A stretch of DNA of 64,000 nucleotides from Lentimonas sp. CC4 (GCF_902728235.1 NZ_CACVBO010000001.1:3806001-3870000); one strand, 5' to 3'; positions 46,277 to 57,802 are shown, counted from the stretch's first letter. The notes: generated from the letters alone by a model not told the origin. Numbers and translations are program-made.

Positions 46277-46972
46277 TTATTCGCGAGATAAGACTCGATC
46301 CACTAAACCATACTCAAGCGCCTGCTCTGCATTCGTATAATACATTTCATCGCCAGCAGCAGAAAACCAACTCGAAGGCAATTGCTCGAATTCACTCCAA
46401 TATGCCCGCAGTCGGGCATTCTCTTGTGTATCGACATCATACACGCCTCCGTCCTCACTCAGATTATCGTGCACCATTAAGATCGTATTCGGATAAGCCG
46501 TCCGCACACCAGTGCCACTTGCAACAATCAGCGCTCCTGAAGAGTGACATCCACCAATCGCGTAAGTATTCACCGGGGCAGCACTCATACGTATCGCATC
46601 CACCACCGCAAAGGCATCGTCGTAATAACCACCATTGGTGTGAACATACAGGTCAATTGGCGCGGAAGGATCCTGCTCGTTCAAAAGCAACAAGCTAGCA
46701 ATCACTAGCTTTGTGCTGTTCACATTAATATCAGCCGTCAATAGAATCTTACGTGAAGCGAAAAGCGCTTCATCCAATTCAGGGCGAACATTCAGATTCC
46801 CGGACTCTGCCAATAGATCGAATAGATAACTGAGGTCAGAAGCAATCTCATCGTCGTTGAGCGCAGCCAAGCCCCCCACAGAGGGAGCACTTGTCACGCG
46901 CCACAACAATACGATCAACACTCCAAAAATCAGCAGAGTCCTAAATACTTTAAGCCCATTACTCTCGGCCAT
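46277..46972 (-). CDS. Membrane-anchored ClpP-like serine protease
   Basis: A 231-residue protein with one N-terminal membrane segment (about residues 9-25; FRTLLIFGVLIVLLW) and a ClpP/crotonase-fold domain (about 70-231). IGGCHSSGA aligns with GQAASMGA of ClpP and gives Ser144; NTILMVHDN gives His168, the correct distance (24 versus 25 in ClpP). The end ALEYGLVDRVL matches the ClpP C-terminus. A catalytic Asp is not clear: Asp near AAGDEMYY is a candidate but two residues off. No transmembrane NfeD partner is adjacent. Substrate unknown; a membrane-tethered peptidase working without an obvious ClpX-type unfoldase is inferred. Confidence 0.82.
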   Translation of the reverse strand: MAESNGLKVFRTLLIFGVLIVLLWRVTSAPSVGGLAALNDDEIASDLSYLFDLLAESGNLNVRPELDEALFASRKILLTADINVNSTKLVIASLLLLNEQDPSAPIDLYVHTNGGYYDDAFAVVDAIRMSAAPVNTYAIGGCHSSGALIVASGTGVRTAYPNTILMVHDNLSEDGGVYDVDTQENARLRAYWSEFEQLPSSWFSAAGDEMYYTNAEQALEYGLVDRVLSRE

Positions 46973-47010
46973 AACGACTTCTTCAACAAATCACATCACT
47001 CAAGTAGCGA

Positions 47011-49227
<2,217 letters not shown>

Positions 49228-49382
49228 AGAGAAAAGAAAAGACTAGTTATATTATCATTGGCAAGAATCTTAGCAGTTCCGAAACGATTTCAGCGAAAAA
49301 ACACTGTAGAAGTTCCACTTGATTGCCACTCATGCGATAAAAGACTTGTCCACCTAAAATACCCCGCTCATAGTCCCGCCCC

Positions 49383-51554
49383 GTGCCACGAATCGCCCGG
49401 TTATTTCCTCTCCTTTTACTCATTACGAAGTTCTCGCTTCCGCTAACTGCGGCATTGCCAGAGCTCAGTTCGATTGAGCCCTTAGAGTTCGATGAAGCTG
49501 CGCAACGCTTAGTTGCTCGTGGCGACGCCCGTCTAGATTTTCAGGATACTCGCCTGAATGCGGATCGCATCACTTACTATCAAGAATACGGACTCGCCGA
49601 TGCGCTCGGCAATGTCTCGATCTCTAGAGACGGTTATCGCCTTATCGCAGACCGCCTGAGCTACGACACTCAAGACAGTGTATTTGCGGTCGACATCCTG
49701 CGCACGGGGCAATGGCCATTCTATATCTCGAGCGTCAACGCCGGTGGCACCGCAGAGAAAACAACTTTCCAAGGAGCCACCTTTTACTACGGCAACCCGG
49801 GCACATTTACGCCAAACGTCAGCTCGAATCAAGTCGACTACACCAGCGAAGATGGCGCATTAGCCATGGCGTCGCCAACCTTTAGAATCGGCAGCGTTCC
49901 GATCATAAAATTACCGAGTTACACTTACTATACCGATCAAATGCCCTACCTGCTCGAAGTCGACGTGGGCTCCGACAGCGACCTCGGCACATATATACAG
50001 ACGACTACGCTATTTCCCGTCAACTCATGGCTTCGCGCAGGAGCCAACTTAGACCTATACACGAAGCGTGGCGTGCTCGCGGGCCCCACAGCTCAGTATT
50101 CCTACAACACCGAGACTCAAACGATCAATGGCGCGCTCAGCACCGGCTACATCAACGACCAAGGCGACCCGGACCCAGGTCTTTACAACCAACCGATTGA
50201 CTCGGATCGCGGATTTGTCGAATGGCGCCACCAACAACACATCGGCGAGCGCATCAGCCTAATCGCATCCGCCAGCTATTGGTCAGACTCCGAAGTGACT
50301 CGCGATTTCCGCGATAAGTATTACAACGACAACCAACAACCGGACACCTTTGCTGAAGCGGTCTACGCAGGAGACAACTACTTCCTCTCCACCTTCGGTC
50401 GCTTCCGCCCGAACGACTTCCAACTCGTTCAAGAGCGACTCCCAGAAGTGCGCTTTGATTTACTCCCAGTCCCAGTCTTTAATACTGGCGCCTACCAACG
50501 CTTCTCCGCCAGCTACGTGCATCTCGAAGAAGACTTTGGATATGTGACGGATGACTTCGATGAAACCAGCGAATCAGATCGCTTTGACTTCACCTACCGC
50601 ATTGAACGCCCCGTGCTGCTAACCGACTGGCTGACCCTGACACCACTCGCAGGTGCACGCATCACACACTACGAGAATCAACAAATGGATCCGGAGGCAT
50701 TGGGCAGATACAATGATCCCTACAGCGGCAACTCAACGGCGGTCTACCTCGAAGACGATCAATATACCCGTAGCATTTACGAAGTCGGTTTCGATCTCGA
50801 AGCACGCGCCTACGCGACCTACGCGACTCAGAATAAAACATGGGGAATCGACGGCCTACGCCACCAGGTTCGCCCAGTCATGCGTTACCGCTACTTCTCT
50901 GACCCTGACTCCAACAATGAAATCGCCGCGATTGACCGCGAAGCATTCGACTTAAACCGTCCACTGCTCGACCTCAGCGATTTGCGCAATGTTGACTCTA
51001 TTGACGAAATGCACCTCACACGTCTGGGAGTAGAAAACCTCTTCCAAACTCGCTCAGAAGGCTACGGCTCACGCACCTTAGCCGCATTAAATTTCTACCA
51101 AGACATACTCTTCGAGAAGCAACAGAGCTACGACGGCGACAAGCAAGACACCTTCAACGCCACATGGGTCGAGCTAATGTTAACCCCAGCACCATGGCTC
51201 AGGTTCGAACTCGCCAGTCGCTTTAAAACCGAGGACCTAACCCTCGAAGAACTGCGCAGCCGCACCTCGATCCGAAGCGGTGAGATCTGGGAAATCGGAC
51301 TCTCCACCGACTTCCTAAATAATAACATCAATCAATATCGCATCGACTTCATCTATCGTGTCAACGAGCGCCACTCATTCCTACTAGACACCCGCTACGA
51401 CTCAGAGACCGGCCAATTCACCAAGACAGAAATCGGCGTCAACACCCGACTTAGCAGCGCTTGGGAACTCATTTACGCCGTCACCTTCCGCCAAGACGCA
51501 AGCCGTGAGAGTGACGTCGAATTCACTATCCGCTTACAGTTAGCTGGTCAGTAG
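49383..51554 (+). CDS. lptD: LPS-assembly protein LptD
   Basis: A 723-residue outer-membrane protein starting at GTG. A signal peptide (cut near LTAALP, residue 26) precedes an OstA/LptA-like beta-jellyroll domain (about 30-150; RLVARGDARLDFQDTRLNADRITYYQEYG). A long C-terminal beta barrel (about 170-723) follows, ending in IRLQLAGQ. With LptE it inserts LPS into the outer leaflet. The spread of aromatic and alternating polar residues fits the barrel. The cysteines that link the domains in E. coli LptD are absent, as in many distant homologues. It fits with waaA and pagL in this window. Confidence 0.9.
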   Translation: MPRIARLFPLLLLITKFSLPLTAALPELSSIEPLEFDEAAQRLVARGDARLDFQDTRLNADRITYYQEYGLADALGNVSISRDGYRLIADRLSYDTQDSVFAVDILRTGQWPFYISSVNAGGTAEKTTFQGATFYYGNPGTFTPNVSSNQVDYTSEDGALAMASPTFRIGSVPIIKLPSYTYYTDQMPYLLEVDVGSDSDLGTYIQTTTLFPVNSWLRAGANLDLYTKRGVLAGPTAQYSYNTETQTINGALSTGYINDQGDPDPGLYNQPIDSDRGFVEWRHQQHIGERISLIASASYWSDSEVTRDFRDKYYNDNQQPDTFAEAVYAGDNYFLSTFGRFRPNDFQLVQERLPEVRFDLLPVPVFNTGAYQRFSASYVHLEEDFGYVTDDFDETSESDRFDFTYRIERPVLLTDWLTLTPLAGARITHYENQQMDPEALGRYNDPYSGNSTAVYLEDDQYTRSIYEVGFDLEARAYATYATQNKTWGIDGLRHQVRPVMRYRYFSDPDSNNEIAAIDREAFDLNRPLLDLSDLRNVDSIDEMHLTRLGVENLFQTRSEGYGSRTLAALNFYQDILFEKQQSYDGDKQDTFNATWVELMLTPAPWLRFELASRFKTEDLTLEELRSRTSIRSGEIWEIGLSTDFLNNNINQYRIDFIYRVNERHSFLLDTRYDSETGQFTKTEIGVNTRLSSAWELIYAVTFRQDASRESDVEFTIRLQLAGQ

Positions 51555-51569
51555 CACTGAAAAATAGCG

Positions 51570-52349
51570 ATGGAAGAAGCCCTCCTCCCTTCAAATGACT
51601 TCGCCATACGGCTACCGGCGTTTGAAGGCCCCTTGGACTTATTGCTCTACCTGATTCGCCGCAATGAAGTAGACATCTACGACATCCCGATCGAGCACGT
51701 CACCACGCAATACATCGAAGTGCTCGACTCGATGGAAAACCTCGACCTCGAAGTCGCAGGTGAATTCTTCGTCATGGCAGCGACACTCATGTATATTAAA
51801 AGTCGCATGCTGCTGCCGCAAAAAGACCAAGGCTCCAATCTAGATGTAGAGGAAGACGACATCGACCCCCGCTGGGAGCTGGTGCAGCAACTCCTCGAAT
51901 ACAAAAAGTTTAAAGAAGCATCCTCCGAGATCGAAGAACTCATCCTCAACAGCAACGATCTCATCGCTCGAATCGGCCCAAAAGAAGCACTAGAAGCCGT
52001 CGAGCGACCACTAAAGCCTGTCGAGCGCGTTGACCTTTGGAACACCTTCAATCAAGTGCTGCGCCGACTCGCCGAACGTATCACAACAGGCGAGATCAAC
52101 GCAGAGCAAGTCACCGTCGCAGACCGCATGGAGTTCATCCTACTGCGCTTCAAGGCCAAGCCCAACTTCCTGTTCTCTGAGCTCTTCGAGTCCACGACGA
52201 CCATTACCACGATTGTCGCCACATTTCTCGCCGTGCTGGAACTCACACGCCTCGGCGAGATACTCATTCAGCAAGATCGCGCCTTTTCCGACATTCGCTG
52301 CCAGCGTGGCACTAATACAGGCTTTACCTTTAATAGCACCTTCACCTAA
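51570..52349 (+). CDS. scpA: Segregation and condensation protein A
   Basis: A 259-residue kleisin. The start RLPAFEGPLDLLLYLIRRNEVDIYDIPI is the ScpA signature. A middle region follows with AATLMYIKSRMLLPQ and an acidic patch, and the end is the winged-helix part (LLRFKAKPNFLFSELFES). ScpA bridges the SMC heads with ScpB to condense chromosomes. scpB is not nearby, although it often is next to scpA. It starts 15 bases after lptD, with no shared function. Confidence 0.95.
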   Translation: MEEALLPSNDFAIRLPAFEGPLDLLLYLIRRNEVDIYDIPIEHVTTQYIEVLDSMENLDLEVAGEFFVMAATLMYIKSRMLLPQKDQGSNLDVEEDDIDPRWELVQQLLEYKKFKEASSEIEELILNSNDLIARIGPKEALEAVERPLKPVERVDLWNTFNQVLRRLAERITTGEINAEQVTVADRMEFILLRFKAKPNFLFSELFESTTTITTIVATFLAVLELTRLGEILIQQDRAFSDIRCQRGTNTGFTFNSTFT

Positions 52350-52357
52350 AATTCAGT

Positions 52358-52603
52358 ATGCTGCGAAAGACAAACAACTCCAGCCACCTGATCGGAGTCG
52401 GCTTAGACAACAAAGACGGACATAAACGAATCACTCAAGCAGAGCGCTTTGCCATCGTTGGCGGCTCCAACGAGACACACGAGCGCATGACCGAAACTGT
52501 CATCAAAACCTTTGAAACACTCGATCGCTGCGGCAAAACACTCGACAACGTCGAAAAGCAAGAACTCGCCGAAATCATCCACAAAAACACCCCAGATCAA
52601 TGA
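52358..52603 (+). CDS. Small soluble hypothetical protein
   Basis: An 81-residue hydrophilic protein, starting 8 bases after scpA. It contains LIGVGLDNKDGHKRITQAERFAIVGGSNETHERM and then a helix-like tail. There is no signal peptide, membrane segment or recognised domain. The position, in phase with scpA translation and followed by another gene in the same direction, supports a real gene. A regulatory or structural role cannot be chosen from the sequence. Confidence 0.65.
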   Translation: MLRKTNNSSHLIGVGLDNKDGHKRITQAERFAIVGGSNETHERMTETVIKTFETLDRCGKTLDNVEKQELAEIIHKNTPDQ

Positions 52604-52651
52604 GCCGCTTGACAGCTCGCCCCGAACACACCTAATTTCACGAACTACTTT

Positions 52652-53206
52652 ATGAGCGAAGAACCGAAAAACCCCTTTCTAGAAGGCGACGAAGTCCCTT
52701 CCGACGAAGCCGCAGCCGCAGCAAAAGCACTCGCAGAAGAAGCGAGAGCCGCACGCGAGAAACTGAAGGCAGAAATGCCCAGAGCACCGATGCCCCGCGC
52801 ACCGGCAAAGCCAGCACCCGCAAAGCCAGCACCCACCGCAGCTAGACCTGCCGCGCCAGCAAAACCTGCGCCCCGCACACCAATAGCCGCACCGACAAAG
52901 CCTGCACTCCGACCAGCTCCTCCCACAGGCACAGCAACACCAACTCCTGCAGCGCCGCGCCCAGCGACACCCACTCCTACCCCAGCCGCAGCTCGACCTG
53001 CGGCACCAACTCCTGCACCCGCAGCAGCTCGCCCAAGCGCACCGGCTGCCGCGGCACCGCGAGCAGCAGCAGTCAAGACGCCACCAGTTGCCGTTGAAGA
53101 ATCCTCGATCAGCGTCCCTTCGCTCATTATCGATGCCGTCGCCGCCGCCGTCGCAATCGCATTTACCGCGCTCCTGTTAAAGGACGTCATGCCTTTCTTA
53201 AACTAA
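52652..53206 (+). CDS. Ala/Pro-rich protein with C-terminal membrane anchor
   Basis: A 184-residue protein. The acidic N-terminus (1-22) leads to a charged helix (AAAAAKALAEEARAAREKLKAEM, about 21-43). A long low-complexity Ala/Pro/Arg/Lys linker (about 44-150) is built from short PAPxKPAP-type units. One membrane segment near the C-terminus (about 160-178; IIDAVAAAVAIAFTALLL) ends it. It looks like a tail-anchored protein whose helix is held off the membrane by a flexible spacer. Function is unknown. It lies between the 81-residue protein and trxA on the same strand. Confidence 0.7.
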   Translation: MSEEPKNPFLEGDEVPSDEAAAAAKALAEEARAAREKLKAEMPRAPMPRAPAKPAPAKPAPTAARPAAPAKPAPRTPIAAPTKPALRPAPPTGTATPTPAAPRPATPTPTPAAARPAAPTPAPAAARPSAPAAAAPRAAAVKTPPVAVEESSISVPSLIIDAVAAAVAIAFTALLLKDVMPFLN

Positions 53207-53225
53207 TTACTAAATTCAAAATCTT

Positions 53226-53540
<315 letters not shown>

Positions 53541-53566
53541 AGGATCCGAACGCCTCTCTTTTACCC

Positions 53567-53600
53567 AAGCACCCGACTGAAAAGTCGGGTGCTTTTTTTT
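53567..53600 (+). terminator. Rho-independent terminator after trxA
   Basis: GCACCCGACT pairs perfectly with AGTCGGGTGC around GAAA, then nine T. Confidence 0.95.
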
Positions 53601-53657
53601 TGCTTGGTGTCGAATGCATTGATTCAAGTAGCGCGAGTCACTGTAGCTGCGCTCTTT

Positions 53658-53790
53658 ATATACTCACGCGCATCATGGTTTGTGAAAAGTGCGTTCATGC
53701 TATTTCGCTATAGTGCTGTAGGGGCTTTGCTTGTCCCAGACCATGAGCTCTGTCGAATAGGCGAAGACCGCGCAAAGGCCACACGCATAG
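53658..53790 (-). repeat. Intergenic repeat family A, copy 2 (inverted orientation)
   Basis: Within the 404-base gene-free gap 53541-53944. Read on the minus strand it has GGCCTTTGCGCGGTCTTCGC, then CAAGCAAAGCCCCTAC, then CACTTTTCACAAACCATGATG and CGCGTGAGTATA. That is the same order and wording as copy 1 at 58740-58833, apart from a 27-base insertion between the first two blocks (53734-53760). Confidence 0.82.
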
Positions 53791-53829
53791 GAAGTGGTAA
53801 AACTTTAGCTGCCTTCGCGGGTGCCGCCC

Positions 53830-53861
53830 TTCGACAAGCTCTGGGCCTTGAGCCTGTCGAA
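53830..53861. repeat. Inverted repeat TTCGACAAGCTC / GAGCCTGTCGAA
   Basis: Twelve-base arms with one mismatch and an 8-base loop, lying between repeat A2 and the mpl stop codon. There is no T tract. The remaining bases of the gap show only GC-rich filler. Confidence 0.6.
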
Positions 53862-53944
53862 ACGGCAAGCAGCACCCCTACGCCAGATGCTTCAACAACG
53901 CGGTCTAAAGACACGCGCTACCACATACAGGTCAACTTCCCGCC

Positions 53945-55357
53945 CTAACCAAGCAACGCTGCCGTGCGCTGTGGAATCGCATCAAAGGCACCGTTAGTGA
54001 AAAAGATGAAAACACCCCCCTCAGTCGCCGAGCAGTCCTGCTGAACTTGATCAAACAGTGCCTCATTCGACTCGAATGCCTGCGCAGCGCAGCCCCCCTG
54101 AGACAATTCAGCGACCATAGTCGCAGTATCTAAGCGCTCATCGGCCGCCATTGAACCAGCTCGATGCACCGCGCCGAGATAGACTCGATCCGCTCCAGAC
54201 AGCGCCTTCGTAAACGCATCCTGAAAAATTGACGTGCGCGCCGTATTACTACGCGGCTCAAAACTCACGATCAGCTCACGCCCGGGATACGCAGCCCGCA
54301 GTCCCTCCAACGCGCCAGCAATCGCAGTCGGATGGTGCGCAAAATCCTCCAGCACCGTCCAACGCTCACCACTGTGCAGCACATCCTGTCGACGACGCAC
54401 TCCACCAAAGCGTGACAACGCACTGAGATCAAAGTCCAGCGGCGAGGCATGCCCACAAGAAAATGCCGAAGCGAGCGCAGCCATCGCTGCATTGCGCGCG
54501 TTGAACAAGCCGTGCATCGACCAACTGACTCGCGTCCACAACGTGCCCTTCCAGATCAGATCAAACGCCGCGCCCTGTGGCCCGTCTTCAAAATTCGCGA
54601 TCTCCAAATCATTGCCCGCCTCAGTGCCAACTCGCACGACTCGCGTCCAAGGTGCAGGCAAGAGTGCCGTAATATTCGCATCATCCCCATTCACAATGGC
54701 GCAGCCTGCGCTCGGGATGATCCGTAAAAAGTGGCGAAAAGTGCGCTGCACATCTTCCAAATCTCGAAAAATATCCGCGTGATCAAATTCCAAATTATTC
54801 AGCACTGCAATCTGCGGACGGTAGTGGATGAATTTACTACGCTTATCAAAAAATGCGGTATCATACTCATCCCCCTCAATCACAAAGGCCTCGCCCTGCC
54901 CTAAACGTGCGCCACCCGGCAAATCATTCGGCACGCCACCAATCAACCAGCCTGGCTCAGCACCTGACTCTTCGAGTAAAAAGGCAGTGATCGTCGAAGT
55001 CGTCGTCTTACCATGCGTGCCAGTAATCACCACTGGCCGACGCCCCAGCAGCACTGTATCGTGAAACAATTGCGGCAAAGAAATAAACGCGACTTCCGAC
55101 TGATTCAATAGCCACTCCACCTCAACATTACCACGGCTCATCGCATTGCCCACGACCACACGGTCAGGCTTCAGCTCGGCAAGACGCCCCGCATCGTAAC
55201 CGTCAAAGACTTCGATGCCTGCATCAGCCAACACATCCGACATGGGTGGATAAATGCCTGTGTCTGCGCCACAGACCTCATGCCCCTGCTCGCGCACCAA
55301 CAATGCCGCATTTCCCATTGCCGTTCCGCAAATACCCATAAAATAAATCCGCATCAC
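53945..55357 (-). CDS. mpl: UDP-MurNAc:tripeptide ligase Mpl (peptidoglycan recycling)
   Basis: A 470-residue Mur-ligase-family protein. The N-terminal fold starts IYFMGICGTAMGNAALL. The ATP site is ITGTHGKTTTSTITAFLL, and NLEFDHADIFRDLEDVQRTF and LEDFAHHPTAIAGALEGLRA are central-domain motifs. The wording DTGIYPPMSDVLADAGIEV near residue 36 is characteristic of Mpl rather than MurC. Mpl joins recovered L-Ala-gamma-D-Glu-meso-DAP to UDP-MurNAc. Length (about 460) agrees. Confidence 0.94.
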   Translation of the reverse strand: MMRIYFMGICGTAMGNAALLVREQGHEVCGADTGIYPPMSDVLADAGIEVFDGYDAGRLAELKPDRVVVGNAMSRGNVEVEWLLNQSEVAFISLPQLFHDTVLLGRRPVVITGTHGKTTTSTITAFLLEESGAEPGWLIGGVPNDLPGGARLGQGEAFVIEGDEYDTAFFDKRSKFIHYRPQIAVLNNLEFDHADIFRDLEDVQRTFRHFLRIIPSAGCAIVNGDDANITALLPAPWTRVVRVGTEAGNDLEIANFEDGPQGAAFDLIWKGTLWTRVSWSMHGLFNARNAAMAALASAFSCGHASPLDFDLSALSRFGGVRRRQDVLHSGERWTVLEDFAHHPTAIAGALEGLRAAYPGRELIVSFEPRSNTARTSIFQDAFTKALSGADRVYLGAVHRAGSMAADERLDTATMVAELSQGGCAAQAFESNEALFDQVQQDCSATEGGVFIFFTNGAFDAIPQRTAALLG

Positions 55358-55404
55358 ACAGTTCTTAGGATCACCACCAAAAACTCAAGCGACAATCTCC
55401 GAAG

Positions 55405-55429
55405 TGAAACAGACATTCCTGTCTGTCAC
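55405..55429. promoter_or_regulatory. Inverted repeat between mpl and purD
   Basis: ACAGACA (55409-55415) and TGTCTGT (55420-55426) are perfect arms around TTCC; outer GTGA/TCAC bases extend the symmetry with a small bulge. It lies in the divergent mpl-purD gap, so it may be an operator, though a small interspersed repeat is also possible. A tract of AATTCCTAATTCCC type follows at 55456-55486. Confidence 0.4.
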
Positions 55430-55535
55430 AGCGAAATAGCCATTCCGTTTTCTTAACTCCTAATTCCTAATTCCCAATTCTCCCTCCTTCTTTTCCTTTA
55501 CCTCGTATGAAGATTCTGGAAACGTGCTCTCAATT

Positions 55536-56822
55536 ATGGCCGATACATCTAAGCTTTCTATTCTTGTCGTAGGTTCTGGAGGACGTGAACACGCCCTCGT
55601 TCAAATGTGCCTAAAAAGCCCGCTCGCCGAGCGCGTCATTGCTACACCAGGTAACGGTGGCATGGCATCCGAAGTGGATTGCTACAACGTAGGTGTCGAA
55701 GACATCGACGGCATCGTCAAACTCGCACAGGACAACAACATCGGCCTCGTCGTCGTCGGCCCAGAAGTGCCCCTCAGCCTCGGTCTCGTGGATGCGCTCC
55801 AAGCAGTCGGCATTCCTGCCTACGGCCCGAACGCACAAGGCGCACAGCTCGAATCGAGTAAAGTCTTTTGCAAGGACTTCTTCGCTCGCCACAACATCCC
55901 GACCGCAGAATACGGTAGCTTCACCGAAGTTGGCCCTGCACTTGAATATTTAGAGACGCACCCTGCACCGATCGTCATCAAAGCTAGCGGCCTCGCAGCT
56001 GGTAAAGGCGTGATCATGGCCGAGACGCAAGACGAAGCCATCGCCGCGGTGAAAGACATGCTCGAAGGCAATGCCTTCGGAGAAAGCGGCCACGAGATCG
56101 TCATCGAAGAAACACTTTACGGCGAAGAAGCCTCCATCCACGCCATCGTATCGGGCGACGACTTTGTCTGCCTGCCACCAAGCCAAGACCACAAGCGCGC
56201 CGGCGAAGGCGACACCGGCCTCAACACCGGCGGCATGGGCGCCTACACACCAACCAGCCGCGTCACACCAGAGATGCAGGCCGAGATCGAAGCCCAAGTC
56301 ATCCGCCCGACCCTCGACGGGTTTAAGGCAGACGGTATTAACTTCTGCGGCACACTCTACGCTGGTCTGATGCTCACGCCAAAGGGTGTGCGCGTGCTCG
56401 AATACAACGTCCGCTTCGGTGATCCAGAAACACAAGTCCTCCTGCCAATGGTCGCAGATGACCTCGTGCCAGTGCTCCTTGCCTCCGCAAAGGGCGAGCC
56501 ACTTCCTGAGAAGCTCAACTTCCACCCAGGCGCGGCCATCGTGATTGTATTGGCAGCAGGCGGCTACCCCGGCAGCTACCCGAAGGGCGACACCATCACT
56601 TTCCCTGAAGCCACACCAGAGCGCTCAGCGATCGTCCACGCAGGCACCAACCGCGCAGACGACGGCACCATCACCACCAACGGTGGACGCGTCCTCGGCG
56701 TCAGCGGACAAGCTCCGAGCCTACAAGAAGCAGCCAACCTCGCCTACAGCGTATGCGATCAGGTCAACTTCGAAGGCAAATATCTACGCCGCGACATCGG
56801 CCATAAGGAACTCAACCGCTAA
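55536..56822 (+). CDS. purD: Phosphoribosylamine-glycine ligase
   Basis: A 428-residue ATP-grasp enzyme. The N-terminus has LVVGSGGREHALVQM, and later GPEVPLSLGLVDAL, KASGLAAGKGVIMA, PPSQDHKRAGEGDTGLNTGGMGAY and NVRFGDPETQVLLP. It makes glycinamide ribonucleotide in purine synthesis. I prefer the ATG at 55536; a GTG at 55524 would add MLSI. The other purine genes are not in the window. Confidence 0.97.
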   Translation: MADTSKLSILVVGSGGREHALVQMCLKSPLAERVIATPGNGGMASEVDCYNVGVEDIDGIVKLAQDNNIGLVVVGPEVPLSLGLVDALQAVGIPAYGPNAQGAQLESSKVFCKDFFARHNIPTAEYGSFTEVGPALEYLETHPAPIVIKASGLAAGKGVIMAETQDEAIAAVKDMLEGNAFGESGHEIVIEETLYGEEASIHAIVSGDDFVCLPPSQDHKRAGEGDTGLNTGGMGAYTPTSRVTPEMQAEIEAQVIRPTLDGFKADGINFCGTLYAGLMLTPKGVRVLEYNVRFGDPETQVLLPMVADDLVPVLLASAKGEPLPEKLNFHPGAAIVIVLAAGGYPGSYPKGDTITFPEATPERSAIVHAGTNRADDGTITTNGGRVLGVSGQAPSLQEAANLAYSVCDQVNFEGKYLRRDIGHKELNR

Positions 56823-56835
56823 GCCTTTGCCGAAC

Positions 56836-57741
56836 ATGATGACCGTTCGACAACTTCTACGCACAGCGGTCATCTGTGTGGCGGCAGCAAGCTCTCAAGC
56901 ACAGGGCCTCGACGAGGCCTTGTTCCCAGGCTTGGATAGACACAGCGACGAAAGCATTCGTCTGCATGGCCTCGCACAACTGTATCCGGGGCGCGTTCTA
57001 TTTGAAGCACCGCAACTGACGACCGTCACCGAAAGCCGTGTCGCCACCCGCGTCGAAGATTTGCCGCGTGAGATTAAATACGTTCGTCTCTACCGACTCG
57101 ACGAGGCACAGGCGGTGCTCGAAGCATTCCAATCACACCAGGCACTGATCCTGGATTTTCGGTTTTTAAAATCCGAAGATACCGCAATCGATCTATTCGA
57201 TCACTTTGCCACCACTGGCTGGACTCAGGAGTTAACCACCATCGGCACAGTGCCCGCAGGTCTGATCGAAACTGATCTCAACGACTCATACACACTGCGC
57301 GACACACCCGTCATCGTGCTATGCAACCGCGAAACCGCAGGCCCCTTCGAAGCAATCTTACACACGCTCCAAGAAAACGGATCCATCATCGCTGTAGGCG
57401 AACCCACCGCAGGACACACCGGATTTTACGAACCAACAGTGCCCAATGCATGGATTCTCAACGGAGAAATTCGCCCCGACCACGACACCTCACTCGTTGG
57501 CAGTGGATTTCTGCCACGCATACAGATCGCTCTCAACGCCGAGGCAAACTACCTCACTTATCATCTCTACGAGGCAGGCACCGACATCACTCAACTCCTA
57601 AGGAAAGCAAATCAGACAACAGCCCAGAGTGACGACACACTCAACGATCATGACATCCCCATCGAGACCGATCAGATACTGCAACGCGGAGTTGATATCA
57701 TCGCCGCCCTGCAAACACTTCAGCACCAACCCGAACTCTAA
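56836..57741 (+). CDS. Exported S41-peptidase-like protein without catalytic residues
   Basis: A 301-residue protein from the first of two adjacent ATGs (56836/56839), 13 bases after purD, with a signal peptide (cut after about SQAQ, residue 23). The second half has the S41 (tail-specific protease) layout: ALILDFRF, then DTPVIVLCNRETAGPFEAILHTLQENGS and AVGEPTAGHTGFY. In active enzymes the core reads TASASE and TxGKG. Here the serine position is Gly169 (TAGPFE) and the lysine position is His194 (TAGHTG). So it is probably a non-catalytic homologue. No PDZ domain is present. Substrate-binding or chaperone-like roles are possible. Confidence 0.72.
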   Translation: MMTVRQLLRTAVICVAAASSQAQGLDEALFPGLDRHSDESIRLHGLAQLYPGRVLFEAPQLTTVTESRVATRVEDLPREIKYVRLYRLDEAQAVLEAFQSHQALILDFRFLKSEDTAIDLFDHFATTGWTQELTTIGTVPAGLIETDLNDSYTLRDTPVIVLCNRETAGPFEAILHTLQENGSIIAVGEPTAGHTGFYEPTVPNAWILNGEIRPDHDTSLVGSGFLPRIQIALNAEANYLTYHLYEAGTDITQLLRKANQTTAQSDDTLNDHDIPIETDQILQRGVDIIAALQTLQHQPEL

Positions 57742-57802
57742 CCACATAACACAGGCAAAAGTGTTGTCCCCTCCAACCAAACTTGCCTAGTATCACGACT
57801 CA

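Noticed and set aside
52645-53190. A 181-residue Gly/Ala-rich minus-strand frame
   Set aside because: Mirror image of the Ala/Pro-rich protein; the plus-strand gene fits the direction and spacing of its neighbours and has a membrane anchor.
53589-53948. A 119-residue frame after trxA
   Set aside because: It lies wholly in repeat A2 and the next inverted repeat; the matching segment at 58678-58833 is not coding in any consistent frame.
56545-56835. Longer start for the S41-like protein
   Set aside because: It lies inside purD; the ATG at 56836 begins a signal peptide and follows the purD stop.
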